DNA from: JAVBQG01 sp031549185
Lineage (GTDB): Bacteria; Synergistota; Synergistia; Synergistales; Synergistaceae
Assembly: GCA_031549185.1 (NCBI GenBank)
Contig: JAVBQG010000019.1
Location: 1-47,026 of the forward strand
Direction of reading: 5' to 3'
DNA length: 47,026 nucleotides
Part shown: piece after piece, positions 15,104 through 22,870 of the stretch
Layout of the letters: each line of letters opens with the position of its first letter
Numbering within the stretch: position 1 is the stretch's first letter
Program-made: the position numbers and the translations under genes
The notes under the pieces: generated by a model
Told to the model about the DNA's origin: nothing
Database searches by the model: none
Seen by the model: the letters and a program-made list of their open reading frames with translations, nothing else

Positions 15104-16051
15104 TTACTTGATCGCCCCAACCTCCTTGTAATATTTCTCCGCGCCCGGGTGCAGCGGGATCAGGATGACTTTGACTTCCTTCGGATCCATGTACGACATG
15201 TTGGCGGCCACGCTGACGAGGTCTTTCTTATTTTCGAAGAGTGCCTTGGTCATCTTGTAGACGGTGTCGGCGTCGACCTTCTCATGGATCGAGAGGATGT
15301 TCCAGGTCGCGGCCACGGCGACCGGCTGGGTCTGGCCCTTGTAGGAGTTGGCGGGGATGGTGAATGGCGTATAGTAGGGGAGCTCCTGGTTGAGTTTCTT
15401 TACGAGATCGGCCTCGATCGGGATGAGTTTGCCGGTCCCCATCGTCGCGACTTCGACGACAGCCGAGGAACCGATCGCGCCCATCATGAACCCTGCGTCG
15501 ATGTTCTTATCGGCGATCGCACTGGCTGTGTCGCCCATGCCGAGGTTCTGGGCCTTGAGGTCTTTGTCCGCATCGATCCCTGCGATCTTGAGCAGTGCCC
15601 GGCAGGTATATTCGGTGCCGCTGCCGACAGCGCCGATGCCAACTTTCTTGCCCTTCAGGTCCTTGACGCTCTTGATGTCGCTGCCCGCCGCGACCACGAG
15701 GTGGATCGGTTCGGGATAGAGGGGCGCCATGCCTCTGAGGTGTTTCTGCGGTTTACCCTCGAAAGACTGTTTTCCGTTATACGCGAAGTAGTAAAGGCCG
15801 TCGGTGAAGCCGACCTCGGCCTCTCCGTTCGCGATCAGCTGGATGTTCTGAGCCGTTCCGCCGGTCGACTGCGAGCTCGCCTTCATCCCGGGGATGACCT
15901 TGTTCCAAATGTTCGCCATGGCCGAGCCGACCGGGTAGTACGTTCCGCCGGTCGATCCGGTACCGATGTTGATGAAGGTGGCCGCAAAGGCCATCGACGC
16001 GAAAAGAACTGCCAGAGACAAAGTGATTACCACGATTGCCGATTTTTTCAC
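15104..16051 (-). CDS. TAXI family TRAP transporter substrate-binding protein
   Basis: A 315-residue periplasmic receptor. It has a signal peptide (KKSAIVVITLSLAVLFASMAFA) and then the TAXI signature INIGTGSTGGTYYPVGSAMA. It continues with SQSTGGTAQNIQLIANGEAEVGF and KGKKVGIGAVGSGTEYT, both typical of this family. The start is GTG 16051 with GGAGG 8 bases upstream. The partner permease follows on the same strand. TAXI systems are associated with glutamate, 2-oxoglutarate and other carboxylates; the ligand here is inferred only from the neighbouring 2-oxoacid oxidoreductase and racemase genes. Confidence 0.92.
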   Translation of the reverse strand: MKKSAIVVITLSLAVLFASMAFAATFINIGTGSTGGTYYPVGSAMANIWNKVIPGMKASSQSTGGTAQNIQLIANGEAEVGFTDGLYYFAYNGKQSFEGKPQKHLRGMAPLYPEPIHLVVAAGSDIKSVKDLKGKKVGIGAVGSGTEYTCRALLKIAGIDADKDLKAQNLGMGDTASAIADKNIDAGFMMGAIGSSAVVEVATMGTGKLIPIEADLVKKLNQELPYYTPFTIPANSYKGQTQPVAVAATWNILSIHEKVDADTVYKMTKALFENKKDLVSVAANMSYMDPKEVKVILIPLHPGAEKYYKEVGAIK

Positions 16052-16082
16052 TCTTCATTCCTCCAGACATATTGTGTGGTGT

Positions 16083-16139
16083 TCATTCATACCGATCTTT
16101 ACTGCCGTCGATTTCCTCTCGCCTTTTCTTTGACACCAT
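16083..16139 (-). CDS. Possible 18-codon leader ORF ahead of the TAXI gene
   Basis: A very short frame starts at ATG 16139 (or GTG 16136) behind a perfect AAAGGAGG (16143-16150) and ends at TGA 16083-16085. The peptide is highly charged (MVSKKRREEIDGSKDRYE). It lies in the 106-base gap between the LarA-like gene and the TAXI receptor. It may be a translated leader, or the strong ribosome-binding site may be all that is left of a lost gene. Confidence 0.25.
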   Translation of the reverse strand: MVSKKRREEIDGSKDRYE

Positions 16140-16157
16140 CAACCTCCTTTCCTGATC

Positions 16158-17426
16158 TCAGGCTCTCAGATTGCCCTCTGTATCGAACTCCCACTCCACG
16201 AAATCGCGGAATTGCAGGCGCGGATTACGCTCCACCTCGCCGAGCAGGGCCTCCGAGACGATCATCTCGGAGAGCTCCATCGTGTTGCGGATCCGCAGCA
16301 GGCGAATCCCCGCCAGATCCGGCCGGTTGCAGGTCTTGATCGCCGCCTGAATCGCCAGGCGGTCGCAGTCCAGGACCATCGGGATCTTGACGCTGTCCGG
16401 CACGGTGCTCGTGAGGCTGTTGGGGTACGTCTCCTCGAACGTCATGCGTTCGAATATTTTGCGCGTAACGAAATCCATCACCCCGAGCCCGTTGGCGTTG
16501 CCGCCGGTCTTCTTCGTCAGGTTCAGGGCGGCGACGCGCCGGATCGCCGGGCCGCCGCTCATCGACCGCGTCGTGTATCGTCCGATGATGTTCACGTCCA
16601 CGCCCGTCCCACTGATGTCCTTGCCGATCTCGTCGATGATCAGGACATCCAGCGGGTCGAAGGGAATGCCGGGGATCAGGCGGTTCGCCTCCGCGAGCAG
16701 CTCCGGCTCGCGCGCAAGAATCTCGTCCGCCTCCAGCACCTCCAGCGCCGCGATGCAGTGCGCGGCGTTCTCCACGATCGCGACGCCGAAAAGCGTGCGG
16801 TCCTCCGCCAGCACGGCGCCGATCATGTTCTCCAGATTGTGTCCGATGCGCTCCGGCCCCAGCGAGTGGCAGACGTCGGCCCCCTTTTGCTTCCCCATGC
16901 CGATCACCATCATCTTCACGACGCCGCTCTCGTACTTCCCGCGGAACGTCGTGTGCGGCTTGATCCGGTTGATCGGGACGACCCAGTCCGCCTCGTGGGC
17001 AAACCTGTCCTGATATACAGGAAGGCCGTCATCGCTGCGCCCGATCTCGACCGTCTCCATACTCGAACGGATCGGCGCCTCCAGAAACTCCTCCGTCAGG
17101 CCCATCGACTCGAGCATTTTTCGCTGCCCCTCCACCGTGGCGCCACCGTGGCTCCCCATGGCGGGAAAGACGAAGGGGGCGCCGCCCGCTGCGCGAACCG
17201 CGCGGACGACCTCCCTCGTGATCTCCGGTAATTTATGGATGCCCCTGCTGCCCGCCGCAATCGCGACGAGGTCGCCCGGTTTCACCCTCTTCATGCCCTT
17301 CGAAGCCACGAGGCTCTCTCCGAGAGAGGCGACGGGGTCGTCCATGTACGGGCAGTCGAATTCGCAGGCGATCTTCGCGATCCTCGGAAGCGGAACCGGC
17401 TCCAGCATCGCCCGTATTACGGACAC
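16158..17426 (-). CDS. LarA-like nickel-pincer isomerase / lactate racemase-domain protein
   Basis: A 422-residue protein of the LarA superfamily (formerly DUF2088). It shows PAMGSHGGATVEGQ (His in the position of the LarA GTH motif), then WVVPINRIKPHTTFRGKYES followed by GVVKMMVIGMGKQ, where a His and a Lys lie as expected for the catalytic His and the cofactor-bearing Lys. This is the variant spacing seen in non-lactate members. Known superfamily members racemise or epimerise 2-hydroxyacids including lactate, malate and 2-hydroxyglutarate using a nickel-pincer cofactor made by LarB, LarC and LarE, none of which is in this window. GTG 17426 is chosen because GAGGAGG lies 9 bases upstream; it overlaps the korC end by 10 bases, showing tight operon linkage. 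Activity and substrate are inferred. Confidence 0.75.
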   Translation of the reverse strand: MSVIRAMLEPVPLPRIAKIACEFDCPYMDDPVASLGESLVASKGMKRVKPGDLVAIAAGSRGIHKLPEITREVVRAVRAAGGAPFVFPAMGSHGGATVEGQRKMLESMGLTEEFLEAPIRSSMETVEIGRSDDGLPVYQDRFAHEADWVVPINRIKPHTTFRGKYESGVVKMMVIGMGKQKGADVCHSLGPERIGHNLENMIGAVLAEDRTLFGVAIVENAAHCIAALEVLEADEILAREPELLAEANRLIPGIPFDPLDVLIIDEIGKDISGTGVDVNIIGRYTTRSMSGGPAIRRVAALNLTKKTGGNANGLGVMDFVTRKIFERMTFEETYPNSLTSTVPDSVKIPMVLDCDRLAIQAAIKTCNRPDLAGIRLLRIRNTMELSEMIVSEALLGEVERNPRLQFRDFVEWEFDTEGNLRA

Positions 17427-17995
17427 GGCGCGTCGCCTCCTCGTGCGATTCCGCACTCCAGCGCCCTCACGTTGAGCTCGCGGCTCTTGGGCGGCACGAG
17501 ATCCGCGACCGCCTTCCTGAGCGCGTCAGCGCTGACGATCCTGGTCCTCTCGGCGAAGAAGCCGAGCATGACCATGTTGAGGACCGCGTTCATGCCGAAA
17601 TCCCTGTCCGCGATCTGGTTGAAGGGCGCATTATAATGGACGACGCCCTCCCGCAGGAGGGAGGCGTCCACGCGAACCTGTTCGCTGTCCGTGATCAGCG
17701 TCATATTCTTTTTCGAATTCTTTGGCCCGTCCGAGAGAAAGTGCGCGTGGGCGTCGAAGGCCTGCTGCGCCAGCACAATCAACACGTCGGGGGCTACCAC
17801 AGAGGGGAAGACGATGCGCTCGTCCGAGACGATCACGCCGGTGCTGACGTCCCCGCCCCGCAGCTCGGAGCCGTACTCCTTGGTCTGGACGGCGTTGATG
17901 CCGTCGTAGACGGAGGCGGCGCATCCGATGATGGTGCCGGCGAGAACCACGCCCTGGCCTCCGATGCCGGACAGTTTGATTTCGTTTCTAGCCAA
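17417..17995 (-). CDS. korC: 2-oxoacid:ferredoxin oxidoreductase gamma subunit
   Basis: A 192-residue protein of the pyruvate/ketoisovalerate oxidoreductase gamma family. It has the N-terminal SGIGGQGVVLAGTIIG glycine motif, TKEYGSELRGGDVSTGVI and APDVLIVLAQQAFD. It completes a four-gene KorDABC enzyme that oxidises a 2-oxoacid with CoA and ferredoxin to acyl-CoA and CO2. It starts at TTG 17995 with GGAGGGAGG upstream and overlaps the end of korB by 8 bases. Confidence 0.92.
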   Translation of the reverse strand: MARNEIKLSGIGGQGVVLAGTIIGCAASVYDGINAVQTKEYGSELRGGDVSTGVIVSDERIVFPSVVAPDVLIVLAQQAFDAHAHFLSDGPKNSKKNMTLITDSEQVRVDASLLREGVVHYNAPFNQIADRDFGMNAVLNMVMLGFFAERTRIVSADALRKAVADLVPPKSRELNVRALECGIARGGDAPCP

Positions 17996-18842
17996 CCTGA
18001 CTCGCCTCCCTCCGGAGCCGCTCCAGCTCCGCGGTGAACTCGCTTTCGTTCTCTCTGTGGACCAGCTCGCCGACGACGATCCTCTCCGCCCGCTCCCCGG
18101 GGGAGAGTTTCTCCAGGGCGGGGGAGCCGATCATGACCGACTTCTCCTTATACTCCTGCATCATCGCGGGCGCGTTGTTTCTCTTGCCGATCGCCTTGCC
18201 GTACTGGATGGGGCACTGCGAAATCACCTCGACCAGGGCGAAACCGGGGTGCAGAATCGCACGCTCGATCGACTTCGCGAGCTGCCGCGCGTGCCAGGTC
18301 GTCCACCGCGCCACGAACGTGGCTCCCGCCGCGATCGCGATGCTGCTCAGGTCGAAGTTGCGCTCGATGTTCCCGTAGGGGCTGGTGACCGTCACCAGAT
18401 CGAACGGAGTCGTCGGTGCCGTCTGCCCCCCTGTCATGCCGTAGATGCTGTTGTTCACGCATATGACCGTGATGTCGATGTTGCGCCTGCACGAATGGAT
18501 GAAGTGGTTGCCTCCGATCGCGCTCATGTCGCCGTCCCCCTGGCAGAGGATCACCCTCTGGCCGGGGAGCGCCACCTTGAGTCCCGTCGCCACGGGCATG
18601 GCGCGTCCGTGCGTCACGTGCAGGAGGTCCGTGTTGAAGGCAGGGCTGGGGATCCACCCCGAACAGCCGATGCCGGATACGAAGGCGTAACGATCGAAGC
18701 TCTCTCCGATGGCGTCGATCGCCCGCAGAATGCTCTGCGTCACGATGCCGTTTCCACAGCCCGGACATGTGGTGTATTTTATACCATTTCTGAAGTATTT
18801 TCCCATCGGATGCTCTTTTTCTTTTTTTCCAGGCGCGCTCAT
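17988..18842 (-). CDS. korB: 2-oxoacid:ferredoxin oxidoreductase beta subunit (TPP-binding)
   Basis: A 284-residue subunit that binds thiamine diphosphate. Motifs: TTCPGCGNGIV, VSGIGCSGWIPSP, the TPP/Mg motif GDGDMSAIGGNH with ICVNNSIYGMTGGQ, and TAPTTPF. The pattern follows 2-oxoglutarate-type (KorB) rather than pyruvate-type enzymes, though sequence alone does not prove the substrate. The start ATG 18842 overlaps the korA stop in an ATGA arrangement and has GGAGG about 9 bases upstream; ATG 18806 is a poorer alternative. Confidence 0.92.
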   Translation of the reverse strand: MSAPGKKEKEHPMGKYFRNGIKYTTCPGCGNGIVTQSILRAIDAIGESFDRYAFVSGIGCSGWIPSPAFNTDLLHVTHGRAMPVATGLKVALPGQRVILCQGDGDMSAIGGNHFIHSCRRNIDITVICVNNSIYGMTGGQTAPTTPFDLVTVTSPYGNIERNFDLSSIAIAAGATFVARWTTWHARQLAKSIERAILHPGFALVEVISQCPIQYGKAIGKRNNAPAMMQEYKEKSVMIGSPALEKLSPGERAERIVVGELVHRENESEFTAELERLRREASQVG

Positions 18843-19990
18843 CTCGCCAAAACCTCCTTCGCCGCCTCCACGATCCGCCCGGGGGGAATCAGCGTGCCGA
18901 AGACGTCCGGCGGCAGGTGCGTCACTTCCGCGCGCCCCCCGATGGCGGCGGCGACCGGGTAGTACATCTGCCCCATGTTGTTCTCGCAGACGACGACCGC
19001 CCGCTTGCCCTCGGCGAGCGCCGCGACTCGTTTCGCCGGGAAGGGCCACACCGTGATCGCGCGATAGCAGCCCGCCTTGATCCCCTGCGCGCGGGCGAGC
19101 TCCACGCCCTCGATGACGCCGCGCGAGATCGAGCCGTAGGCGTAAAAGAGCACCTCCGCGTCGTCCGTATAGTATGTCTCGTCCATCGAGATCTCGTCCA
19201 GGTGCTTCGCGATCTTGCCGCTCAGCTTGCGGACCTCCCCGTCGAGCGCCTTCGTGCTGGAGACGTTGCGCTCCCCGTCCTCGAAGTGCGTCGAGCCCGT
19301 CACGTTCGCTTTGAGCCCCCTGCCGAAGACGGGCATCGGCGCAATATCGGGGTCGAGGAAAATATGTTGCCCGGGCTCGTAATGATCCAAAATTTTTCGG
19401 TCTTCGAGCACGATCTCGTCCGGGTCGGGGAAGACGACCTGCTCGTTCATGTGCCCGATCAGGGCGTCTGAGAGGAGGAAGACGGGCGTGCGATAGCGCT
19501 CCGACGCGTTGAAGGCGAGGATCGTATGGTCGAACATCTCCTGCGGCGACGAGGGCGCGTAGGCGATGATCTCGTAGTCGCCGTGCGAGCCGAACTTTGC
19601 CTGCAGCATATCCGCCTGCAGCGGCAGGCTGGGGCTGCCGGTGGAGGGCGCGCCGCGCTGCACGTTCACGATCACGCACGGCGTCTCAATCGAGACCGCG
19701 AGGCCGATGTTCTCCAGCATCAGGCTGATGCCGGGCCCCGAGGTCGCGGTCATGGCCTTGAGACCCCCCCACGAAGCGCCGATCACCGCGGAGATCGCGG
19801 CGATCTCGTCCTCGGTCTGAATGAAGGAACCGCCGTGCGCGAAGACGCGCCGGACGAAGTGCTCGCCGACTTCCGAGGCGGGCGTGATCGGGTAGGCCGC
19901 AAAGAAACGGCACCCGGCCGCGATCGCCCCCTCCGCGCAGGCCACGTTGCCCAGCATGAACGCCGTTTTCTTTCGTCTCTTCTCAGTCAT
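18839..19990 (-). CDS. korA: 2-oxoacid:ferredoxin oxidoreductase alpha subunit
   Basis: A 383-residue alpha subunit with ACAEGAIAAGCRFFAAYPIT (the PxTP substrate loop follows as PITPASE), the TEDEIAAISAVIGASWGG region with its conserved Glu, and TATSGPGISLMLENIGLA. The C-terminal domain has FYAYGSISRGV and AVVVCENNMGQM. It belongs to the Kor/Vor group of 2-oxoacid oxidoreductases. It overlaps korD by 8 bases upstream and korB by 4 bases downstream. Confidence 0.92.
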   Translation of the reverse strand: MTEKRRKKTAFMLGNVACAEGAIAAGCRFFAAYPITPASEVGEHFVRRVFAHGGSFIQTEDEIAAISAVIGASWGGLKAMTATSGPGISLMLENIGLAVSIETPCVIVNVQRGAPSTGSPSLPLQADMLQAKFGSHGDYEIIAYAPSSPQEMFDHTILAFNASERYRTPVFLLSDALIGHMNEQVVFPDPDEIVLEDRKILDHYEPGQHIFLDPDIAPMPVFGRGLKANVTGSTHFEDGERNVSSTKALDGEVRKLSGKIAKHLDEISMDETYYTDDAEVLFYAYGSISRGVIEGVELARAQGIKAGCYRAITVWPFPAKRVAALAEGKRAVVVCENNMGQMYYPVAAAIGGRAEVTHLPPDVFGTLIPPGRIVEAAKEVLAR

Positions 19991-20186
19991 CTTCGTCCAC
20001 CACCATTGCGAAATCCGGACAGTAGATCATGCAGTTGCCGCATGACGTGCACCTCGCAGGATCGGTGACGCGTGGGTAGCGCACGCCACGGGCGTTGTAA
20101 TCATCGGAAAATTCCAGAATTCTCACCGGACAGACCGACAGGCAGATGCCGCATCCCTTGCAGTCGTCCTCCTTGATATGCACCAT
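19983..20186 (-). CDS. korD: 2-oxoacid:ferredoxin oxidoreductase delta subunit (2x[4Fe-4S] ferredoxin)
   Basis: A 67-residue ferredoxin-like subunit. Two CxxCxxCxxxC clusters are visible: CKGCGICLSVCP and CTSCGNCMIYCP. It carries electrons from the TPP site to external ferredoxin. It starts at ATG 20186, five bases after the sucD stop, and overlaps korA, so succinyl-CoA synthetase and the oxidoreductase are translated from one message. Confidence 0.92.
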   Translation of the reverse strand: MVHIKEDDCKGCGICLSVCPVRILEFSDDYNARGVRYPRVTDPARCTSCGNCMIYCPDFAMVVDEDD

Positions 20187-20191
20187 CTCCG

Positions 20192-21061
20192 CTAAACCCT
20201 CCCCGCGCCGGGCAGAAGCCCCGGTATCTCGGCGATGCTCCTCGCCACTTTCGCCCCCGCGCCCGCCAGCGCGTCCAGTTTCGACTCGGCCGTACCCCGT
20301 CCGCCGCGGATGATCGCGCCCGCGTGCCCCATCGTGCGCCCGGGGGGCGCGCTTCGCCCCGCGATATAAACCACGACCGGCTTCGCCATGCGCTCGATCG
20401 TCGGCACCGCCTTCTCCTCCGCGCTGCCGCCGATCTCCCCGATCATCACCACCGCGTCCGTGCCGGGGTCGGCTTCGAAGGCCTCCAGAATCTCCGGGAT
20501 GTCGGTGCCGATCACCGGGTCCCCGCCGATGCCGACCAGTGTGCTCTCGCCCATGCCGGCCTCGTTCACGTGGCCGGCCACCTCGTACGCCAGCGTGCCG
20601 CTGCGCGAGATCAGCCCGATCCTGCCCGGCTTGAAGAGGTTCGCCGGCATGATGCCCAGCTTGCCGATCCCCGGGGAGATGACCCCCGGCGTGTTCGGGC
20701 CCAGCAGCGTGACGCACTTCTCGCGGGCCAGGCGGCGCAACTCCATGCTGTCGTGGACGGGCACATGCTCCGGGACCGCCACGATCAGCTTCACCCCGGC
20801 CTCGATGTCCTCCGTCACGGCGTCCTTCAGCAGCGGTGCCGGAACGAAGAGGACGGCGGCGTCCACCCCGCACTCGCGCACGGTCTGCGACACGCTGTCG
20901 TACACCGGAAGCCCCTCGGCCGTCTCGCCGCCGCGCCCCGGCGTCACCGCCGCGACGATCTTCGTGCCGCAGCCGAGCATCCAGCGGAGCTGTACCTGCC
21001 CGATGCGCCCGGTGCCGCCCTGTATGATCGCGCGCGTCTCGTTCGTAAGATAGATGCTCAT
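20192..21061 (-). CDS. sucD: Succinyl-CoA synthetase (ADP/GDP-forming) alpha subunit
   Basis: A 289-residue CoA-binding subunit. It has an N-terminal Rossmann domain (IIQGGTGRIGQVQ), VTPGRGGETAEGLPVYDSV and GPNTPGVISP. The phospho-His lies in GHAGAIIRGGRGTAESK. Two differences from common SucD: Thr replaces Cys in GPN(C/T)PG, and QGGTGRIGQ replaces the usual QGxTGxQGxFH segment, which may indicate a different acyl-CoA preference. It uses acyl-CoA from KorDABC to make ATP or GTP. The start ATG 21061 overlaps the sucC stop (ATGA). Confidence 0.9.
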   Translation of the reverse strand: MSIYLTNETRAIIQGGTGRIGQVQLRWMLGCGTKIVAAVTPGRGGETAEGLPVYDSVSQTVRECGVDAAVLFVPAPLLKDAVTEDIEAGVKLIVAVPEHVPVHDSMELRRLAREKCVTLLGPNTPGVISPGIGKLGIMPANLFKPGRIGLISRSGTLAYEVAGHVNEAGMGESTLVGIGGDPVIGTDIPEILEAFEADPGTDAVVMIGEIGGSAEEKAVPTIERMAKPVVVYIAGRSAPPGRTMGHAGAIIRGGRGTAESKLDALAGAGAKVARSIAEIPGLLPGAGRV

Positions 21062-22209
21062 GACCTCGCCTCCAACATCTCGAGCAGGAGGCCGACGGCC
21101 TCCTCCGTGTGCGGAGTCTTGACCATGCGGACGAAGGGAAACCTCGCCGCCTCGATCGCCGACCATGCCTCCTCCTGCTGGTTGCCCAAAATTTTCACGG
21201 CGAAGGGAAGTCCGCGCTCGTTCTTCTCCCCGGCCGCCACGACGCCCTTCGCCGCTTCCAGCATCGAGTTGACGCCGCCGTAGAGGTTGACGACGACCCC
21301 CCGCACTCGCGGATTCTCGAAGAGGAGGAGGATGGAGCCCTCGATCAGGGCCGCCGTGATGCCGCCGCCCGTCTCGAGAAAGTTCGCCGCGGAGAGCCCC
21401 CTGTCCTTCAAAATATCCATCGTGTTCATGGCGAGGCCGGCGCCGCTCGCGACAACCCCGATATCCCCGTCCAGCTCGATGTAGGTGATCCCGATCTCGC
21501 GCCCGCGCCGCTCCGCGTCCGCCTCGACCGTGCCGCCGAGGCCTTTGTACGCCGGTTGGCGATAAAGCGCATTGTCGTCCATCTCGACCTTCGCGTCGGC
21601 CGCGACGACCCGCCCGTCGCCCAGGAGCGCCAGCGGGTTGACCTCCGCCAGCATCAGATCCTTCTCCGCGAACGCGCGGCAGAGTTTGAACCCGGCCGAG
21701 GCGATCTTGTTCAGCGCGTCCCCGCGGAGCCCCATCGCCAGAAGCGCGTCGCGAATATGGAACTCCCGTAGCGTCGCCAGGTTCGGAATCTGCCACTTGA
21801 GCAGCTTCTCCGGCGTCTCCCTCGCGACCTGCTCGATCTCGACGCCGCCCTCGCCGGAGTACATGAAGAGGGCGCAACCGGAGCTTCCGTCCAGGGCCAC
21901 GCCAATGTACGCCTCCCTTTCGATGTCGAGGCTCTCCTCGATCAACAGCTCCTCGACAAGGAGCCCCTTGTGCGTCCGCCCCAGCATCTCGCCGACGAAC
22001 TTTTCGACCTCCCCGCGCGTCTCGGCACGTGCCACGAAACCCGCCTTGCCCCGGCCGCCGGCGGCGACATGCGCCTTCACGACGACGGGAAACCCCAAGC
22101 CCTCCGCCACGGCGCCAGCCTCGCCCGCCGAGCGGGCTACCCCGCCCTTCGGTACCGTCATGCCGGCCTTTGCAAACAGCTCTTTTCCATCGAACTCTCG
22201 AAAAATCAC
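21058..22209 (-). CDS. sucC: Succinyl-CoA synthetase beta subunit (ATP-grasp)
   Basis: A 383-residue ATP-grasp subunit. It begins at GTG 22209 (GAGGAG about 10 bases upstream) with FREFDGKELFAKAGMTVPKG, then PVVVKAHVAAGGRGKAGFV, LVEELLIEESLDIEREAYIG, AEVNPLALLGDGR and the C-terminal FLETGGGITAAL and VVVNLYGGVNSM stretches, all SucC hallmarks. It is the first gene of the tightly packed sucCD-korDABC-larA run and lies 260 bp after the DUF1667 gene, with element C in the gap. Confidence 0.92.
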   Translation of the reverse strand: MIFREFDGKELFAKAGMTVPKGGVARSAGEAGAVAEGLGFPVVVKAHVAAGGRGKAGFVARAETRGEVEKFVGEMLGRTHKGLLVEELLIEESLDIEREAYIGVALDGSSGCALFMYSGEGGVEIEQVARETPEKLLKWQIPNLATLREFHIRDALLAMGLRGDALNKIASAGFKLCRAFAEKDLMLAEVNPLALLGDGRVVAADAKVEMDDNALYRQPAYKGLGGTVEADAERRGREIGITYIELDGDIGVVASGAGLAMNTMDILKDRGLSAANFLETGGGITAALIEGSILLLFENPRVRGVVVNLYGGVNSMLEAAKGVVAAGEKNERGLPFAVKILGNQQEEAWSAIEAARFPFVRMVKTPHTEEAVGLLLEMLEARS

Positions 22210-22244
22210 GCCTTCACCGCTCCTCTACGTAAAAAATAAAACCA

Positions 22245-22451
22245 GACCTCCCCTTCGGCGCGCTTTTTGCGCGCCGATCCCCCTCTGAAGAGGGGGACGA
22301 GACGGGTATTGATCCTTTTGGGTTTTCGGTCGCTGTGCCGAAGCCATTTCGCGGGAATATTTTCAAAACGTAAGGCCAATGCAACGAGAAGCATCCTCGT
22401 CCCCCTCTTCAGAGGGGGATCGGCGTGCGAAGCAAGCCGAGGGGGAGGCTC
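22245..22451. repeat. Inverted-repeat element C (MITE-like)
   Basis: A 30-bp arm at 22272-22301 is the perfect reverse complement of 22396-22425. Each arm is itself a near-palindrome around CCCCTCTGAAGAGGGG. The outer ends are GACCTCCCCTTCGGC and GCCGAGGGGGAGGCTC. The 94 bp between the arms are more AT-rich and hold no gene. The element occupies the whole sucC-DUF1667 gap. Confidence 0.65.
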
Positions 22452-22468
22452 TTTTGCTCCGGGCCTCA

Positions 22469-22870
22469 TCACCCGACCCTCTCCACGTCCCGCGTTACGA
22501 CAATATCCGTATCCAATCCGCAGGGGTGCGAAATCAGCACCTGACCGATCCGCAGGGGCGCCTGCGGGTGCTGCGCTCGGATTTCCCGCATCACGTCCAT
22601 CACCCGTGCGAGCGGGATCGGGGCGGTCGTCCTCACGCTCGCCGCGATGTAATCCCCGCCTCGCACCAACACGCTACTGGCGATGGTGCGCATGGGATTC
22701 TCGATCTCCTGCCGAACCCACGTCTCCCCTCTCGGACAGCGATAGCCGCCCGCGGAGATCAGCCGCGGTTCGTGTCCCTCGCCCCCCGCCTCGAACGCGG
22801 CGTCGATCGTGCAGCCGTTGGGGCAGACGACGCACAGAAATTCGCCGCTCAAGCACTTTGTCTCGCTCAT
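22469..22870 (-). CDS. DUF1667 domain protein, partner of FAD dehydrogenases
   Basis: A 133-residue protein with FLCVVCPNGCTIDA and GGYRCPRGETWVRQE, giving four conserved Cys that probably hold an iron-sulfur centre or metal. DUF1667 genes typically sit third in operons with a GlpA-like dehydrogenase and a pyridine-nucleotide-type FAD oxidoreductase, as here. It starts at ATG 22870, overlapping the upstream stop as ATGA. It is likely an electron-transfer accessory; its biochemical role is not established. Confidence 0.82.
   Translation of the reverse strand: MSETKCLSGEFLCVVCPNGCTIDAAFEAGGEGHEPRLISAGGYRCPRGETWVRQEIENPMRTIASSVLVRGGDYIAASVRTTAPIPLARVMDVMREIRAQHPQAPLRIGQVLISHPCGLDTDIVVTRDVERVG

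Noticed and set aside
17988..19679. 563-codon minus-strand frame suggesting a KorA-KorB fusion
   Set aside because: The upstream half is an out-of-frame reading of korA; korB starts at ATG 18842 with a ribosome-binding site and an ATGA overlap.
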